64,000 bases of DNA from Ferranicluibacter rubi (GTDB lineage Bacteria; Pseudomonadota; Alphaproteobacteria; Rhizobiales; Rhizobiaceae): NCBI RefSeq assembly GCF_011603255.1, contig NZ_JAANCM010000004.1, forward strand, positions 372,001 to 436,000, read 5' to 3'. A program made the position numbers and the translations under genes. Below, in pieces: positions 1-10,639 of the stretch (its first letter is position 1; each line of letters starts with the position of its first letter). Below the pieces are notes generated by a model. The model saw only the letters and a program-made list of their open reading frames with translations. It searched no databases and was not told the origin of the DNA.

Positions 1-2
1 CC

Positions 3-764
3 CTCGCGCCGCAAGCGGCCTTTGCCGCCAGCTGTGGCAACACGTCTGCCGGCTTCGACGCCTGGGTTCAGGACTTCAAGCAGGAAGCTTCCGGCCGTAT
101 CAGCCCCGCCGTGCTCGACCGCGCCTTTGCCAATGTGAAGTACAACACGGCCACGATCCGCGCCGACCGCGGCCAGAAGAGCTTCAAGCTCTCGCTCAGC
201 GAATTCATGAAGAAGCGCGGTGGCGCGACCATCGTCTCGCGTGGCAAGAAGATGAAGGCCCAGAATGCGGCCCTCTTTGCGTCCATCGAACAGCGCTACG
301 GCGTGCCGGCGGGCCCGCTGATCGCAATCTGGGGCATGGAAACCGGTTTCGGCAACTTCCTCGGCAAGGAGCACACGCTGTCTGCCGTTTCGACACTCGC
401 CTATGACTGCCGCCGGTCCGACTACTTCACCGACCAGCTCTACGCAGCTCTGACGCTCGTCCAGCGCGGCGATCTTGCGACGGATGCCCGCGGTGCGGCC
501 CATGGTGAAATCGGCCAGACGCAGTTCCTTCCCGCAAACGTCGTGAAATATGGCGTCGATGGCGATGGCAACGGCCATGTCGACATGGTTCGCTCCAAGG
601 CCGACGCCCTGGCCTCAACGGCCAACTTCCTGCGCGGCCATGGCTGGCGGGCAGGGGGCGGCTATCAGCCGGGTGAAGCCAATTTCGGCGCCATCCAGGG
701 CTGGAACGCGGCCAGCGTCTACCAGCAGGCCATCGCCCAGATCGCAGCCGACATCGACGGCTGA
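3..764 (+). CDS. Lytic murein transglycosylase, MltB type (5' end outside window)
   Basis: Periplasmic enzyme that cleaves the MurNAc-GlcNAc bond of peptidoglycan. The frame is open to the window edge, so the true start lies upstream. The first visible residues (LAPQAAFAASC) look like the end of a signal peptide followed by the mature N-terminus. The SLT_2 domain fills the rest: WGMETGFG carries the expected catalytic Glu at about visible residue 113, followed by the GEIGQTQFLP block and a DGDGNG stretch. The 253 visible residues fit the MltB family without its C-terminal peptidoglycan-binding domain. Known family function; exact substrate preference is not shown. Confidence 0.88.
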   Translation, partial: LAPQAAFAASCGNTSAGFDAWVQDFKQEASGRISPAVLDRAFANVKYNTATIRADRGQKSFKLSLSEFMKKRGGATIVSRGKKMKAQNAALFASIEQRYGVPAGPLIAIWGMETGFGNFLGKEHTLSAVSTLAYDCRRSDYFTDQLYAALTLVQRGDLATDARGAAHGEIGQTQFLPANVVKYGVDGDGNGHVDMVRSKADALASTANFLRGHGWRAGGGYQPGEANFGAIQGWNAASVYQQAIAQIAADIDG

Positions 765-786
765 TCCTTTCGGATTTTGATGACAG

Positions 787-821
787 AAAAGCCCCGGCGC
801 GGATGCGTTCCGGGGCTTTTT
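787..821 (+). terminator. Rho-independent terminator after the lytic transglycosylase
   Basis: AAAAGCCCCGG and CCGGGGCTTTTT form an 11-bp stem with a 12-base loop, followed by T residues. The A-run on the other side could make it bidirectional, serving the convergent carbonic anhydrase gene too. Confidence 0.85.
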
Positions 822-892
822 CATGGTCATTTTCAAGAAGGCTGCAACGGTTCGACCCGTGCAGCTTTCTTGAAACGATAATCTGGCGCGTG

Positions 893-1534
893 TCAGGTCC
901 CGGGCCGGGAGAAATCACCCGACTTCGGATCCATCACCCACAGCTCCCCTGTCGAAATATCGAACCAGGCGCCATGCAGCTGCAGCTTGCCGCGCTGCTC
1001 GAGGATCTGGACGCAGGGGAACGTCCGCAGGTTGACGATAGAATTACGGATGGACACATGCTCCATCGCACGCTGCCGTTCCGCCGCCGTCATCATGTCA
1101 TTGCCTGCAATCTGTTCGGCCGCCGGCTTCAGCATGTTCATCCATTTGCCGATGAAATCGCCGGGCGACAGAGGCTCGGCGCTGCTATCGAGCACCGCCT
1201 TGATGCCGCCGCAGCGGCCATGGCCCATGACGACGATATCCTTGACGCGCAGCGACTGGACAGCGAATTCCAGTGCTGCCGAGGTCGAATGATACTGGCC
1301 ATCGGGCTCGTAGGGCGGAACCATATTGGCGACGTTGCGCACAACGAAGAGTTCGCCCGGTCCGCTGTCGAAGATGGTTTCCGGCGCGGCGCGAGAGTCG
1401 CAACAGGCAACGATCAGCGTCTTCGGCTGCTGTCCGGTGTCCGCCAGCGTCTTGTAGCGGGCCTGCTGCTCGGTGAACCGGCCGTTCATGAATTTCTGGT
1501 AACCGCCCAGCAGGTGCTCGGGAAAATGATACAT
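893..1534 (-). CDS. Beta-class carbonic anhydrase
   Basis: Zinc enzyme that interconverts CO2 and bicarbonate in the cytoplasm. The beta-class zinc ligands are visible: Cys44 in the CCDSR motif (with Asp46 and Arg48), then His105 and Cys108 in GHGRCGG. The product is 213 residues, normal for the family. I chose the ATG that gives MYHFPEHLLGG because AAAGGG lies about 9 bases upstream; a longer in-frame reading adds 33 residues without family character. It is convergent with the transglycosylase across a shared terminator, and pdxY lies upstream on the same strand. The usual names are can or cynT, but the sequence does not decide between them. Confidence 0.93.
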   Translation of the reverse strand: MYHFPEHLLGGYQKFMNGRFTEQQARYKTLADTGQQPKTLIVACCDSRAAPETIFDSGPGELFVVRNVANMVPPYEPDGQYHSTSAALEFAVQSLRVKDIVVMGHGRCGGIKAVLDSSAEPLSPGDFIGKWMNMLKPAAEQIAGNDMMTAAERQRAMEHVSIRNSIVNLRTFPCVQILEQRGKLQLHGAWFDISTGELWVMDPKSGDFSRPGT

Positions 1535-1656
1535 GTGCCTGTGCCCTTTTTGCTGCCTCGTGTTTAAGCGCCGAATGCCCGATGAGGCAAGAGTAACGCG
1601 GTCAGCTGGGTTAATTTGCGGCGCGCCGGGCACGACGCCGCCCGCAAATCCCCGTA

Positions 1657-2532
1657 TCAGCGCCTACGCGTCTGCGACGGATGCATCAGATGCCGCATCT
1701 GCACCAGCGACATCGGCCCGGTCAGGCAATGCGCGTCCTGCTGCAGCGTCAGCTCGTCCGCGCCGCGTCGTGCCGAGCGGGCCACCATCTCGAACACGCT
1801 GGCGGTGGCAAGCTGCAGCGCCTTCTCCTCGCTCTGCCCCTCCAGCAGCCGTCCCAGAAACAGCGCGGCCATCAGGTCGCCTGTCCCGTTCGGCGGATTG
1901 TCCACCAGCCGGTGCTCGGCCAGCAGCGCATGATGTCCGGAGAGGTAGAGATTGCCCGTGCTGCCGTTCATCATGGCGATCGCCGACGTTACCAGCATGC
2001 GCGATGGCCCGAGCGCCAAGGCGGCATCCAGAATGGCCGCATTGCTATCGAGCGCCGCATTCGAGAGCCACGACAGTTCGAACCGGTTCGGCGTGGCGAG
2101 CCCCGCCAAAGGCAGCAACCTGTCCCGGATGCCCGAGGCCACCGGTTCCGGCACATAGAGATCGCCCCGGTCGCCGATCACGGGATCGCAGGCATAGATG
2201 AGGTGAGGATTGCGCACCTTCAGCGTCTCGACCAGCCGTGCCACCGCCTCGACCTGCTGCGCATTGCCGAGATAGCCGGACAATACGGCCCGAACCTCGC
2301 CCACCCAGGGGGACGCCGCAAGCTCGCCCAGCATCGCATCGAACGTATCCGGGTCGATCGCCATCCGCGTCGAGCGTCCGTGACCGGGATGCCAGGGCAT
2401 GATGACCGTCGGCACGGCCCACACGGTAAAACCCAGCGTCTCCAGCGCGAAGACGACGGCCCGGTTGCCGACGGAGCCGCGCATGACGTGGCTGGAAATG
2501 ACGATAACGGCACCGGCAGCGGTCTCGGACAT
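1657..2532 (-). CDS. pdxY: Pyridoxal kinase PdxY
   Basis: Phosphorylates pyridoxal to pyridoxal 5'-phosphate in the vitamin B6 salvage pathway. The 291-residue protein has the ribokinase-fold layout of PdxY/PdxK: an N-terminal ISSHVMRGSVGN block that binds substrate, a central YACDPVIGD motif (115-121), and the NPPNGTGD anion-hole motif with the catalytic Asp at about residue 219. It lies 122 bases upstream of the carbonic anhydrase on the same strand; the gap makes a single transcript possible but unproven. The family assignment is strong. The choice of PdxY over PdxK rests on overall resemblance only. Confidence 0.9.
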   Translation of the reverse strand: MSETAAGAVIVISSHVMRGSVGNRAVVFALETLGFTVWAVPTVIMPWHPGHGRSTRMAIDPDTFDAMLGELAASPWVGEVRAVLSGYLGNAQQVEAVARLVETLKVRNPHLIYACDPVIGDRGDLYVPEPVASGIRDRLLPLAGLATPNRFELSWLSNAALDSNAAILDAALALGPSRMLVTSAIAMMNGSTGNLYLSGHHALLAEHRLVDNPPNGTGDLMAALFLGRLLEGQSEEKALQLATASVFEMVARSARRGADELTLQQDAHCLTGPMSLVQMRHLMHPSQTRRR

Positions 2533-2771
2533 GCAGCAGGTCTCTCTTTCGGGTTCTCCCGCCAGATCGCCTGACGGTCATGCCGCTGTCAACTGCGCAT
2601 GGGAAGAGGAGCAGGTGCCTCACGAGGACGAGATCACGTATCCGATCCGCTCTACCCATCGTCTGCGGAGACCACGGCCGTGCTTTGGAAGAAACAGGCA
2701 GGCTTAGCGGTCGCAAATGCGAATTGTTCTGCTAGGTTCACGTAAAAATAACGGCTGGAGGACGAAACATC

Positions 2772-5700
2772 ATGGGCACGCGACATCATCCGAAGAAAAC
2801 CCGCTTGATCGGCGAGATCGAGCAGGCGGCAGAACGCCTCGGCCAGCCCTTCCTGTCGCCGGCCATCCTCTTCGGACGCGCGAGCCCCGACGATATCGCC
2901 GCCTATGATGCCGGCATGCTCGCCGCCGCCGCCGCGCACGCCTATCAGGAAGTGACCGCCCGCAAGAGGAACACATCCCGCGTCACCGTTACGGATCTGG
3001 AAAGCGTGAAGCCCGGCGGCGCGCCAGTCTCCGTTCTCTGCGTCACAGACCGCAACATGCCCTTCCTCTATGATTCCATCATGGGCGAGGTCACGAGCCG
3101 GCACCGTGATCTCTCGCTCGCCGTCCACCCGATCCTGGTGGTGTCCAAGGGCGCCGCGCCCGTGCTGTTCGATCCCGAGGAGGAGAGCGATCCGACGGAT
3201 CGCGTCAGCCATATCCAGATCCACCTCAGCCACCTCGTGGCCGAGGAGGCGACGGCACTGGTGGGCGCGATCGAGACCGTGCTTGCGCAGGTGCATCAGG
3301 CCGTGGGCGACTGGGAGCCGATGAAGACGCTTCTCGGCGAAGCCATGGGCGAACTGGAAGGGCAGACGACAAGCGACCGCGACGCCGACCGCAAGGAGGC
3401 GCTCGCTTTCCTGAAATGGCTGCGCGACGACAACTTCACCTTTCTCGGCATGCGCGAATACAGCTATTCCGGCGACGGGCAGAAAGCGACGCTCGACCGC
3501 GGCACCGGCCACGGCCTCGGCATCCTTTCCGATCCGAACGTGCGCGTGCTGCGCCAGGGACACGACGCCGTCGTCACCACGCCGGAAATCCTCGCCTTCC
3601 TGCAGGGTCCGGATTTCCTGATCGTCACAAAGGCGAACACCAAGGCCCTCGTCCACCGCCGCGCCTATATGGATTACATCGGCATCAAACGCTTCGACGC
3701 AAAGGGCAACGTGATCGGCGAGCTGCGCGTCGTCGGCCTCTTCACCTCGACGGCCTATACGCGCTCGGCCTCCGACATTCCGCTGCTGCGGCTGAAGGTG
3801 CGCCGCGTCATCGAGCATTTCGGCTTCGATCCGCACAGCCATTCCGGCAAGATGCTGATCAACACGCTGGAATCTTACCCGCGCGACGACCTGTTTCAGA
3901 TCGATGTCGAAGAGCTGCAGGTGTTCTGCGAGCAGATCAACGAGCTCGCCGATCGCCCGCGCGTACGCGTCCTGCCGCGCATCGACCGTTTCGATCGCTT
4001 CGTCTCGATCATCGTCTACGTGCCGCGCGAACAATATGATTCCCGCGTGCGCGAGCGTATCGGCGATGTTTTCAAGGATGTCTACGAGGGCCGGGTTTCC
4101 GCCTATTACCCAGCCTTTCCGGCCGGCGGGCTCGCCCGCGTCCACTTCATCATCGGCCGTTCCGGCGGCACGACGCCACGTGTCGCCCAGAGCACGCTGG
4201 AAGATGCCGTGCGCGAGATCGTCACGCGCTGGTCCGATCGCTTCCATCTGCTCGCCCGCCGCGACGGCGTATCGCTGAGCGTGAGCGAAGGCTATCAGGC
4301 GGCCTTCACCCCCGCTGAAGCCTATGCCGACCTGCCCGACATCGCCGCCGCGCAAACGGACGACCCGATCCGCATCGCCTTCTACGAGCGCCACCGGCCG
4401 CAGGACACGCCATCGGAGACGGCCGGGGAGGACACGCCGAACGCGGACCGCCTCGAACTGAAGATCTTCCATGCCGATCGAGCCGTCTCGCTGTCCCAGC
4501 GCGTGCCGCTGCTCGAAAATCTCGGCTTCCGCGTCATCAGCGAGCAGACCCACGATCTCTCCGTTTCCGATACGAAGGGCGAGCGGCTGGTTGTCCTCCA
4601 CGACATGGAACTGATCCACCGTGATGGAAAGACGCTCGACGTCTCGTCCATGGGCCCGCTGCTGGAAGAGGCCTTTCTCTCCGCCTGGACGGGCAAGATC
4701 GAGGACGACGCCTTCAACCGGCTGATCCTGCTGGCCGGCCTCAACGCACGCGACGTCACGGTGCTGCGTGCCTATGCGCGCTACCTCCGCCAGGCCGGCA
4801 TCCCTTATTCTCAAGGGTTGATCGCCGAGACGCTCAACAAATACCCCGCGATATCCGCCGATATCTTCCGCCTCTTCATCGCGCGAATGGATCCACGGAT
4901 CGAAGAGAAGGCGCGAACGCGCGACGTCTCCAACCTCCAGACGAGCCTCGAAGATGCGCTGAACGCCGTTCCCAGCCTCGACGAGGACCGCATTCTCCGG
5001 CGCATGATGAACGCCGTGCTCTCGACGCTGCGCACCAACTATTTCCAGCGCGACGAAGCGGGCGAACCGCGTGTCATGCTGGCCTTCAAGTTCGATCCGA
5101 AACTCCTCGACGGCCTGCCCGAGCCGCGGCCCTTCCGCGAGATCTTCGTCTATGGCGTCGAGGTCGAGGGCGTGCATCTGCGCTTCGGCAAGGTCGCCCG
5201 CGGTGGCCTGCGCTGGTCGGACCGGGCGCAGGATTATCGCACCGAGGTTCTGGGCCTGGTGAAGGCGCAGCAGGTCAAGAATGCCGTCATCGTGCCCGTC
5301 GGCGCCAAGGGCGGCTTCTTCCCGAAGCTGCTGCCGGCCGGGGGGCCACGCGACGAGATCTTCCGCGTCGGCACCGAGGCCTACAAGACCTATATCCGCA
5401 CCATGTTGTCGATCACCGACAACATCGTCGATCAGGAGATTGTGCCGCCTAACAACACGCTGCGGCTGGATGGTGACGATCCCTACTTCGTGGTGGCGGC
5501 CGACAAGGGCACGGCCACATTCTCCGATACGGCGAACGGCCTCGCGCAGGACGCCGGCTTCTGGCTGGACGATGCCTTCGCCTCCGGCGGCTCCGCCGGC
5601 TACGACCACAAGAAGATGGGCATTACGGCACGCGGCGCCTGGGAAACGGTCAAGCGCCACTTCCGCGAGATGAACATCGACATTCAGACGACGCCGTTCA

Positions 5701-7595
5701 GCGTCGTCGGTGTCGGCGACATGTCCGGCGACGTCTTCGGTAATGGCATGCTGCTGTCGCGCCAGATCCGCCTCATCGGCGCCTTCGATCACCGCGGCAT
5801 CATCATCGATCCCGATCCCGATATCGCCGCATCCTTTGCCGAGCGCGAGCGTCTGTTCGCCCTGCCACGCTCCAGCTGGCAGGATTACGACCGCTCCACG
5901 CTGTCGAAGGGCGGCATGATCATTCCGCGAACCGAAAAATCGGTGAAGCTGACCCCGGAAGCGGCGGCCGCTATCGGGCTAGAGAAGTCCCAGGCGACGC
6001 CCTTCGAGATCATGACGGCCATCCTGAAGACGCGCGTCGACCTGCTCTGGTTCGGCGGCATCGGCACCTATGTGCGCGGACCGACCGAGAACGACGCCGA
6101 TGTCGGTGACCGCGCGAACGACCCGATCCGCATCACGGCGGACGAGGTGGGCGCACGAGTCATCGGGGAGGGCGCCAATCTCGGCGTCACGCAGCGCGGG
6201 CGCATTGCCTTCGGCCTTGCCGGCGGCCGCTGCAACTCGGATGCCATCGACAATTCGGCCGGCGTCAATTCCTCCGACGTCGAGGTCAACATCAAGATCG
6301 CGCTGGCCTCCGCCATGCGCGACGGCCGCCTGACACGCGCCAAGCGCAACACGCTTCTGGCATCGATGACCGACGAGGTCGCGTCTCTCGTGCTCGACAA
6401 CAACTACCAGCAGTCCCTCGCGATATCGCTGACCGAAATGCAAGGCGCTGCCAACCGCACCTCGCTCGCCCGGCTGATGACGCGGCTGGAGGCGGAAGGG
6501 CTCTTGAACCGCAAGGTCGAGGTTCTGCCGAACGACAGTGCGCTCAGCGAGCGCTACCAGTCCGGCAAGGCCCTGACCCGGGCCGAAATCGGCGTCCTGC
6601 TCTCCTACGCCAAGATCGTGCTCTTCGACGAGATCATCGACAGTGATTTGCCCGACGATCCCTATTTCCACGAAACGCTGATCGGCTATTTCCCGGGCAA
6701 GATGCAGAAGGCGCATCAGGGCGACATCGAGACCCATCGCCTGCGCCGCGAGATCATCGCCACGCTGCTCTGCAACGACGTGATCAACCGTGGCGGCCCG
6801 GCCTTCATCTCGACCATGATAGACCAGACGGGCTTCCTGCCGGCCGATGTGGTGAAAGCCGCCGTGCTGACGCGCGATGGCTACGACCTGCCGCGCCTTT
6901 ACCGTGCCATCGACGCGCTCGACAACGTGGTGCCGGGCACGGTGCAGAACGAGCTCTACCAGGATGTCGGCCGCATCTTCGCGATCGTCACAGAACGCAC
7001 GCTGCGAACTCGGGCCATCACCGGGCCTCTGGGTCAGGCGATCGACAAGCTGCGCAAGGCGCTGGAGAAACTGACCACGGCCGCACACGGCGCCGTGCCG
7101 GAAGAGGCGGTGACGGAGATCGAGGCCCGCGCTGCTGCCCTTATCGAAAAGGGCGTTCCGGAAGCGTTGGCGCAGGATATCGCCCGCCTGTTCCTCATCA
7201 CCCTCGTGCCGGAGATCATGCAGATCTCCTCGGTTGCCGGAACGTCGCTTGCCCGAACCGCACAGAGCTACTTCGCGGTAACGCAGAGCCTCAAGGTCGG
7301 CCGACTGCTGGCAGCGGCCGAGCGCATCATCACCACCGACCCTTACGAGGCCATGGCACTCGCCCGCAGCACCAGCGATATCGCCGATGCCCGCCGCGCC
7401 ATCACCATCGCCGCTCTCACGCAGCGCAAAGGCGAGAAGGAGCCCGTGCTCGCCTGGCAGGAAGGCGACGCCGACCGCTTCAACCGCGTCGTGACGCAGC
7501 TGGCGCAGATGACAGAGAAGGGTGAGACGACACTCGCCAAGATCACCGTTGCGGCAGGCCTGCTGAGTGATCTGGCTGAAGACAGGGCCCGGTGA
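2772..7595 (+). CDS. NAD-dependent glutamate dehydrogenase, large (about 180 kDa) class
   Basis: Oxidatively deaminates glutamate to 2-oxoglutarate and ammonia with NAD+, feeding amino-acid carbon into the TCA cycle. At 1607 residues it belongs to the giant bacterial GDH class (gdhB/gdhZ type), with long N- and C-terminal regions around the catalytic core. The core is seen at about 805-850, where RGGLRWSDR, QDYRTEV, AQQVKNAVIVP and GAKGGF occur in order; the lysines there are the expected substrate-binding and catalytic residues. A GGAGG ribosome-binding site lies upstream of the ATG. The stop codon overlaps the start of the next gene (TGATG), so the two are probably translated together. A 1046-residue open frame on the opposite strand is a coding shadow. 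Confidence 0.95.
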   Translation: MGTRHHPKKTRLIGEIEQAAERLGQPFLSPAILFGRASPDDIAAYDAGMLAAAAAHAYQEVTARKRNTSRVTVTDLESVKPGGAPVSVLCVTDRNMPFLYDSIMGEVTSRHRDLSLAVHPILVVSKGAAPVLFDPEEESDPTDRVSHIQIHLSHLVAEEATALVGAIETVLAQVHQAVGDWEPMKTLLGEAMGELEGQTTSDRDADRKEALAFLKWLRDDNFTFLGMREYSYSGDGQKATLDRGTGHGLGILSDPNVRVLRQGHDAVVTTPEILAFLQGPDFLIVTKANTKALVHRRAYMDYIGIKRFDAKGNVIGELRVVGLFTSTAYTRSASDIPLLRLKVRRVIEHFGFDPHSHSGKMLINTLESYPRDDLFQIDVEELQVFCEQINELADRPRVRVLPRIDRFDRFVSIIVYVPREQYDSRVRERIGDVFKDVYEGRVSAYYPAFPAGGLARVHFIIGRSGGTTPRVAQSTLEDAVREIVTRWSDRFHLLARRDGVSLSVSEGYQAAFTPAEAYADLPDIAAAQTDDPIRIAFYERHRPQDTPSETAGEDTPNADRLELKIFHADRAVSLSQRVPLLENLGFRVISEQTHDLSVSDTKGERLVVLHDMELIHRDGKTLDVSSMGPLLEEAFLSAWTGKIEDDAFNRLILLAGLNARDVTVLRAYARYLRQAGIPYSQGLIAETLNKYPAISADIFRLFIARMDPRIEEKARTRDVSNLQTSLEDALNAVPSLDEDRILRRMMNAVLSTLRTNYFQRDEAGEPRVMLAFKFDPKLLDGLPEPRPFREIFVYGVEVEGVHLRFGKVARGGLRWSDRAQDYRTEVLGLVKAQQVKNAVIVPVGAKGGFFPKLLPAGGPRDEIFRVGTEAYKTYIRTMLSITDNIVDQEIVPPNNTLRLDGDDPYFVVAADKGTATFSDTANGLAQDAGFWLDDAFASGGSAGYDHKKMGITARGAWETVKRHFREMNIDIQTTPFSVVGVGDMSGDVFGNGMLLSRQIRLIGAFDHRGIIIDPDPDIAASFAERERLFALPRSSWQDYDRSTLSKGGMIIPRTEKSVKLTPEAAAAIGLEKSQATPFEIMTAILKTRVDLLWFGGIGTYVRGPTENDADVGDRANDPIRITADEVGARVIGEGANLGVTQRGRIAFGLAGGRCNSDAIDNSAGVNSSDVEVNIKIALASAMRDGRLTRAKRNTLLASMTDEVASLVLDNNYQQSLAISLTEMQGAANRTSLARLMTRLEAEGLLNRKVEVLPNDSALSERYQSGKALTRAEIGVLLSYAKIVLFDEIIDSDLPDDPYFHETLIGYFPGKMQKAHQGDIETHRLRREIIATLLCNDVINRGGPAFISTMIDQTGFLPADVVKAAVLTRDGYDLPRLYRAIDALDNVVPGTVQNELYQDVGRIFAIVTERTLRTRAITGPLGQAIDKLRKALEKLTTAAHGAVPEEAVTEIEARAAALIEKGVPEALAQDIARLFLITLVPEIMQISSVAGTSLARTAQSYFAVTQSLKVGRLLAAAERIITTDPYEAMALARSTSDIADARRAITIAALTQRKGEKEPVLAWQEGDADRFNRVVTQLAQMTEKGETTLAKITVAAGLLSDLAEDRAR

Positions 7596-9004
7596 TGGCG
7601 GAGACGGTGGAGGGAGCACCAGCGCCGGCAAAACAGGGTCAAACCCGCCGCGCGGGCCTTTGGGGCTGGATGCTGTTCGATCTAGCAGCCCAGCCCTTCT
7701 TCACCGTCGTCATCACCTTCATCTTCGGCCCCTATTTCGTCTCCCGCCTGACGGCCGATCCGGCAGCGGGCCAGGCGATGTGGGGCTATACGCTCACCGT
7801 CTCCGGCCTCATCATCGCAGTGATGTCGCCGATCCTCGGATCTCTGGCGGACGCCACGGGCGCGCGAAAGCCTTGGATCGCCAGCTTCGCGGTCGTCAAG
7901 ATCGCCGCCTTGTCGGCGCTCTGGTTCGCGGTTCCGGGGTCCCCGCTGATCCTGCCCTTCGCCTGCATCGTGCTGGCATCGATCGCGGCCGAGTTTTCCA
8001 TCGTCTTCAACGACAGTATGATGCCGCGGCTGGTGCCGCCGGAGGACACCGGCCGGATCTCCAACATCGCCTGGGGCATCGGCTATCTCGGCGGCATGAT
8101 CGTCCTGATCGCCGTCGTGGCGCTTCTCGCCGGTAGTCCCGAAACGGGCGTCACGGCGCTCGGCATCGCCCCGCTCTTCGGCCTCGACCCTGCAACCGGC
8201 GCCGATGCCCGCATCACCGGACCGCTGGCCGCCGCCTGGTACGCGCTCTTCATCCTGCCGATGTTCCTGTTCACGCCGGATGCGCCGAAGACCACGATAT
8301 CAGCGAGCCGGGCGATCGCAGAGGGCCTTACGGACCTGAAAAGCGCGATCCTCGGCCTCCGCCAGCGGCGCGGCATCCTCAAATTCCTGATCGCCCGGAT
8401 GATCTTCCAGGATGGCGTCAACGCTTTGGTTGTTCTCGGGGGAACGTTTGCGGCGGGCATGTTCGCCTGGCGGACGCTGGAACTTGGCCTCTATGGCATC
8501 ATCCTCAACGTCGTGGCGATCGGCGGGTGCCTGGTGGCGAGCCGCCTCGACACGGCACTGGGCTCGAAGACCATCGTCGTTCTCAGCCTGCTGAGCCTGA
8601 TCGTCGCCACCATCGGCATTGTCTCGACAGGGCCCGGCTTTACGCTGTTCGGCCTCGTGCAACTCTCGACCGCCGATAGCGGCGGTCTATTCGGCACCGC
8701 GGCAGAGAAAGCCTATATCCTCTTCGGCCTATTGGTCGGCATCGCCTTCGGGCCGGTGCAGGCCTCCGCCCGCTCCTACCTTGCCCGCAGCGTCGCACCG
8801 GAGGAGGCCGGCCGCTATTTCGGCCTCTACGCGCTGTCGGGTCGCGCGACCTCGTTCCTGGCACCCGCCAGCGTCGCGACCCTGACACTTGCCACCGGCT
8901 CTGCACGGGTCGGCATGATGGCGCTGATCGCGTTCCTCGTCATCGGGCTCCTGATCCTCCTGACGACGCCCTATCCGGCCGACAAGGGCGACCGGACAGG
9001 ATAG
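7595..9004 (+). CDS. UMF1/Atg22-like MFS transporter
   Basis: Integral membrane protein of 469 residues with about twelve hydrophobic segments and the opening GWMLFDLAAQPFFTVV typical of UMF1 (vacuole-effluxer Atg22-like) proteins. The loop after the second segment (SPILGSLADATGARKPW) matches the MFS motif-A position. In yeast the related Atg22 exports amino acids; bacterial substrates are mostly unknown. Its start overlaps the stop of the glutamate dehydrogenase gene by one base, so a link to amino-acid transport is a reasonable inference but no more. A GTG directly before the ATG is an alternative start one codon longer. Confidence 0.85.
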   Translation: MAETVEGAPAPAKQGQTRRAGLWGWMLFDLAAQPFFTVVITFIFGPYFVSRLTADPAAGQAMWGYTLTVSGLIIAVMSPILGSLADATGARKPWIASFAVVKIAALSALWFAVPGSPLILPFACIVLASIAAEFSIVFNDSMMPRLVPPEDTGRISNIAWGIGYLGGMIVLIAVVALLAGSPETGVTALGIAPLFGLDPATGADARITGPLAAAWYALFILPMFLFTPDAPKTTISASRAIAEGLTDLKSAILGLRQRRGILKFLIARMIFQDGVNALVVLGGTFAAGMFAWRTLELGLYGIILNVVAIGGCLVASRLDTALGSKTIVVLSLLSLIVATIGIVSTGPGFTLFGLVQLSTADSGGLFGTAAEKAYILFGLLVGIAFGPVQASARSYLARSVAPEEAGRYFGLYALSGRATSFLAPASVATLTLATGSARVGMMALIAFLVIGLLILLTTPYPADKGDRTG

Positions 9005-9025
9005 GGTTTTTCAGCCTGTTACGGC

Positions 9026-10639
9026 TTAATGCCGGAAATGGCGCATGCCGGTGAAGACCATGGCGACGCCCGCCTCATCGGCCGCGGCGATCACTTCCTC
9101 GTCGCGCATCGAGCCGCCCGGCTGAATGACAGCGGTCGCACCGGCCGCAACGGCGGACAGAAGACCATCGGCAAACGGCAGGAAGGCTTCGGACGCCACC
9201 GCCGAGCCGATCGTCAGCGGCTTGTCGAGCCCCAGAGCCCGTGCGGCCTCCTCGGCCTTGATGGCGGCGATGCGAACCGAGTCGACACGGCTCATCTGCC
9301 CGGCACCGATGCCTACCGTCTGGCCATCCTTGGCATAGACGACGGCGTTCGACTTCACGTGCTTTGCGACCTTGAAGGCGAACTTCATGTCGATGAGTTC
9401 CTGCGCCGTCGGTGCGCGACGGGTGACGACCTTGAGGTCGAGATCCTCGACCATGCCGTTGTCGCGCGTCTGCACGAGGAGACCGCCGGCCACCGTCTTG
9501 GCCGACAGGCCGGGCAGGCGCGGGTCGGGCAGGGCGCCGGTGACGAGCAGGCGCAGATTGGCCTTGCGGGCGATGATCGCCTTCGCCTCGTCGCTGACCG
9601 ACGGTGCGATGATGACTTCGGTGAAGAGCTTGACGATCTCTTCCGCCGTCGCACCGTCCAGTTCCTGGTTCAGCGCAATGATGCCGCCGAAGGCCGAGGT
9701 GCTGTCGCAGGCCAGCGCGCGCCGATAGGCATCCACGAGCGTCGTTGCCGTGGCCACGCCGCAGGGGTTGGCATGCTTGATGATGGCGCAGGCAGGCGCC
9801 GTTTCCGGCGGAAACTCGGCCACCAGTTCGAAGGCGGCATCCGTGTCGTTGATGTTGTTGTAGGAAAGCTGCTTGCCCTGCAGCAGCGTCGCGGTGGCCA
9901 CGCCGGGACGGTTCTCGCCAGTAACGTAGAAGGCCGCCTTCTGATGCGGATTCTCGCCGTAGCGCATTTCTTCTTTCAGCACGCCACCGATGGCGCGATG
10001 CCGCGGCATCGGCGTGTCCAGCACCTCGGCAAACCAGCCCGAAATCGCCGTGTCGTAGGCCGCCGTCCGCGCATAGGCCTTGGCAGCCATCTGGCGCCGG
10101 AAGGCGAACGTCGTCGCGGCATCGTCGCCGAGCTGCGCGATCAGCGTGTCGTAGTCGGAAGGGTCGGTGATGACGGTGACATAGGCGTGGTTCTTCGCGG
10201 CCGCACGGATCATGGCCGGGCCGCCGATATCGATATTCTCGACCGTCGTCGGATAATCTCCGCCCTTGGCGCGCACGTCCTCGAACGGATAGAGGTTGAT
10301 GACCGCGAGATCGATCGCGGCGATCCCATGGGTCTCCATGGCCGCGACGTGTTCGGCATCGTCGCGGATCGCGAGCAACCCACCATGGACGCCGGGATGC
10401 AGCGTCTTCACGCGACCGTCCATGACCTCGGGAAAGCCCGTCAGCTCGGACACGTCGCGCACCGGCAGGCCGGCTTCCGACAATGTCTTGTGCGTCCCGC
10501 CTGTCGAAACGAGCGCCACGCCCTTTTCATGCAGCGCACGGGCAAGCTCGACGATGCCGCTCTTGTCGGACACGGACAGAAGGGCCGTGCGCAGGGCAAC
10601 GCGGTCGGGGGCGGGAATGTTCTTGGAGGCAACGGCCAT
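9026..10639 (-). CDS. purH: Bifunctional AICAR transformylase / IMP cyclohydrolase PurH
   Basis: Catalyses the last two steps of purine synthesis, AICAR to FAICAR to IMP. The N-terminal IMP cyclohydrolase domain (about 1-200) has SVSDKSG, STGGT and [10 protein letters not shown]. The C-terminal transformylase domain contains KHANPCGVA at about residue 293, with the catalytic Lys-His pair. Length is 537 residues, as usual. AGGAG stands 7 bases before the ATG. It is the last gene of a leftward run (htpX, rsmB, a heparinase-like gene, purH), separated from the heparinase-like gene by a 200-base leader that may be regulatory, and it is convergent with the UMF1 transporter. Confidence 0.97.
   Translation of the reverse strand: MAVASKNIPAPDRVALRTALLSVSDKSGIVELARALHEKGVALVSTGGTHKTLSEAGLPVRDVSELTGFPEVMDGRVKTLHPGVHGGLLAIRDDAEHVAAMETHGIAAIDLAVINLYPFEDVRAKGGDYPTTVENIDIGGPAMIRAAAKNHAYVTVITDPSDYDTLIAQLGDDAATTFAFRRQMAAKAYARTAAYDTAISGWFAEVLDTPMPRHRAIGGVLKEEMRYGENPHQKAAFYVTGENRPGVATATLLQGKQLSYNNINDTDAAFELVAEFPPETAPACAIIKHANPCGVATATTLVDAYRRALACDSTSAFGGIIALNQELDGATAEEIVKLFTEVIIAPSVSDEAKAIIARKANLRLLVTGALPDPRLPGLSAKTVAGGLLVQTRDNGMVEDLDLKVVTRRAPTAQELIDMKFAFKVAKHVKSNAVVYAKDGQTVGIGAGQMSRVDSVRIAAIKAEEAARALGLDKPLTIGSAVASEAFLPFADGLLSAVAAGATAVIQPGGSMRDEEVIAAADEAGVAMVFTGMRHFRH

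Noticed and set aside
2533-2771. Regulatory element in the pdxY/glutamate dehydrogenase gap
   Set aside because: Several promoter-like hexamers exist (for example TTGTTC near 2724), but spacing and -10 matches are poor, so no call was made.
2652-5792. A 1046-codon open frame antisense to the glutamate dehydrogenase gene
   Set aside because: It lacks recognisable domains, its composition (Arg, Ala, Asp, Gly, Val-rich) is that of an antisense shadow in GC-rich DNA, and the opposite strand encodes a clear enzyme.
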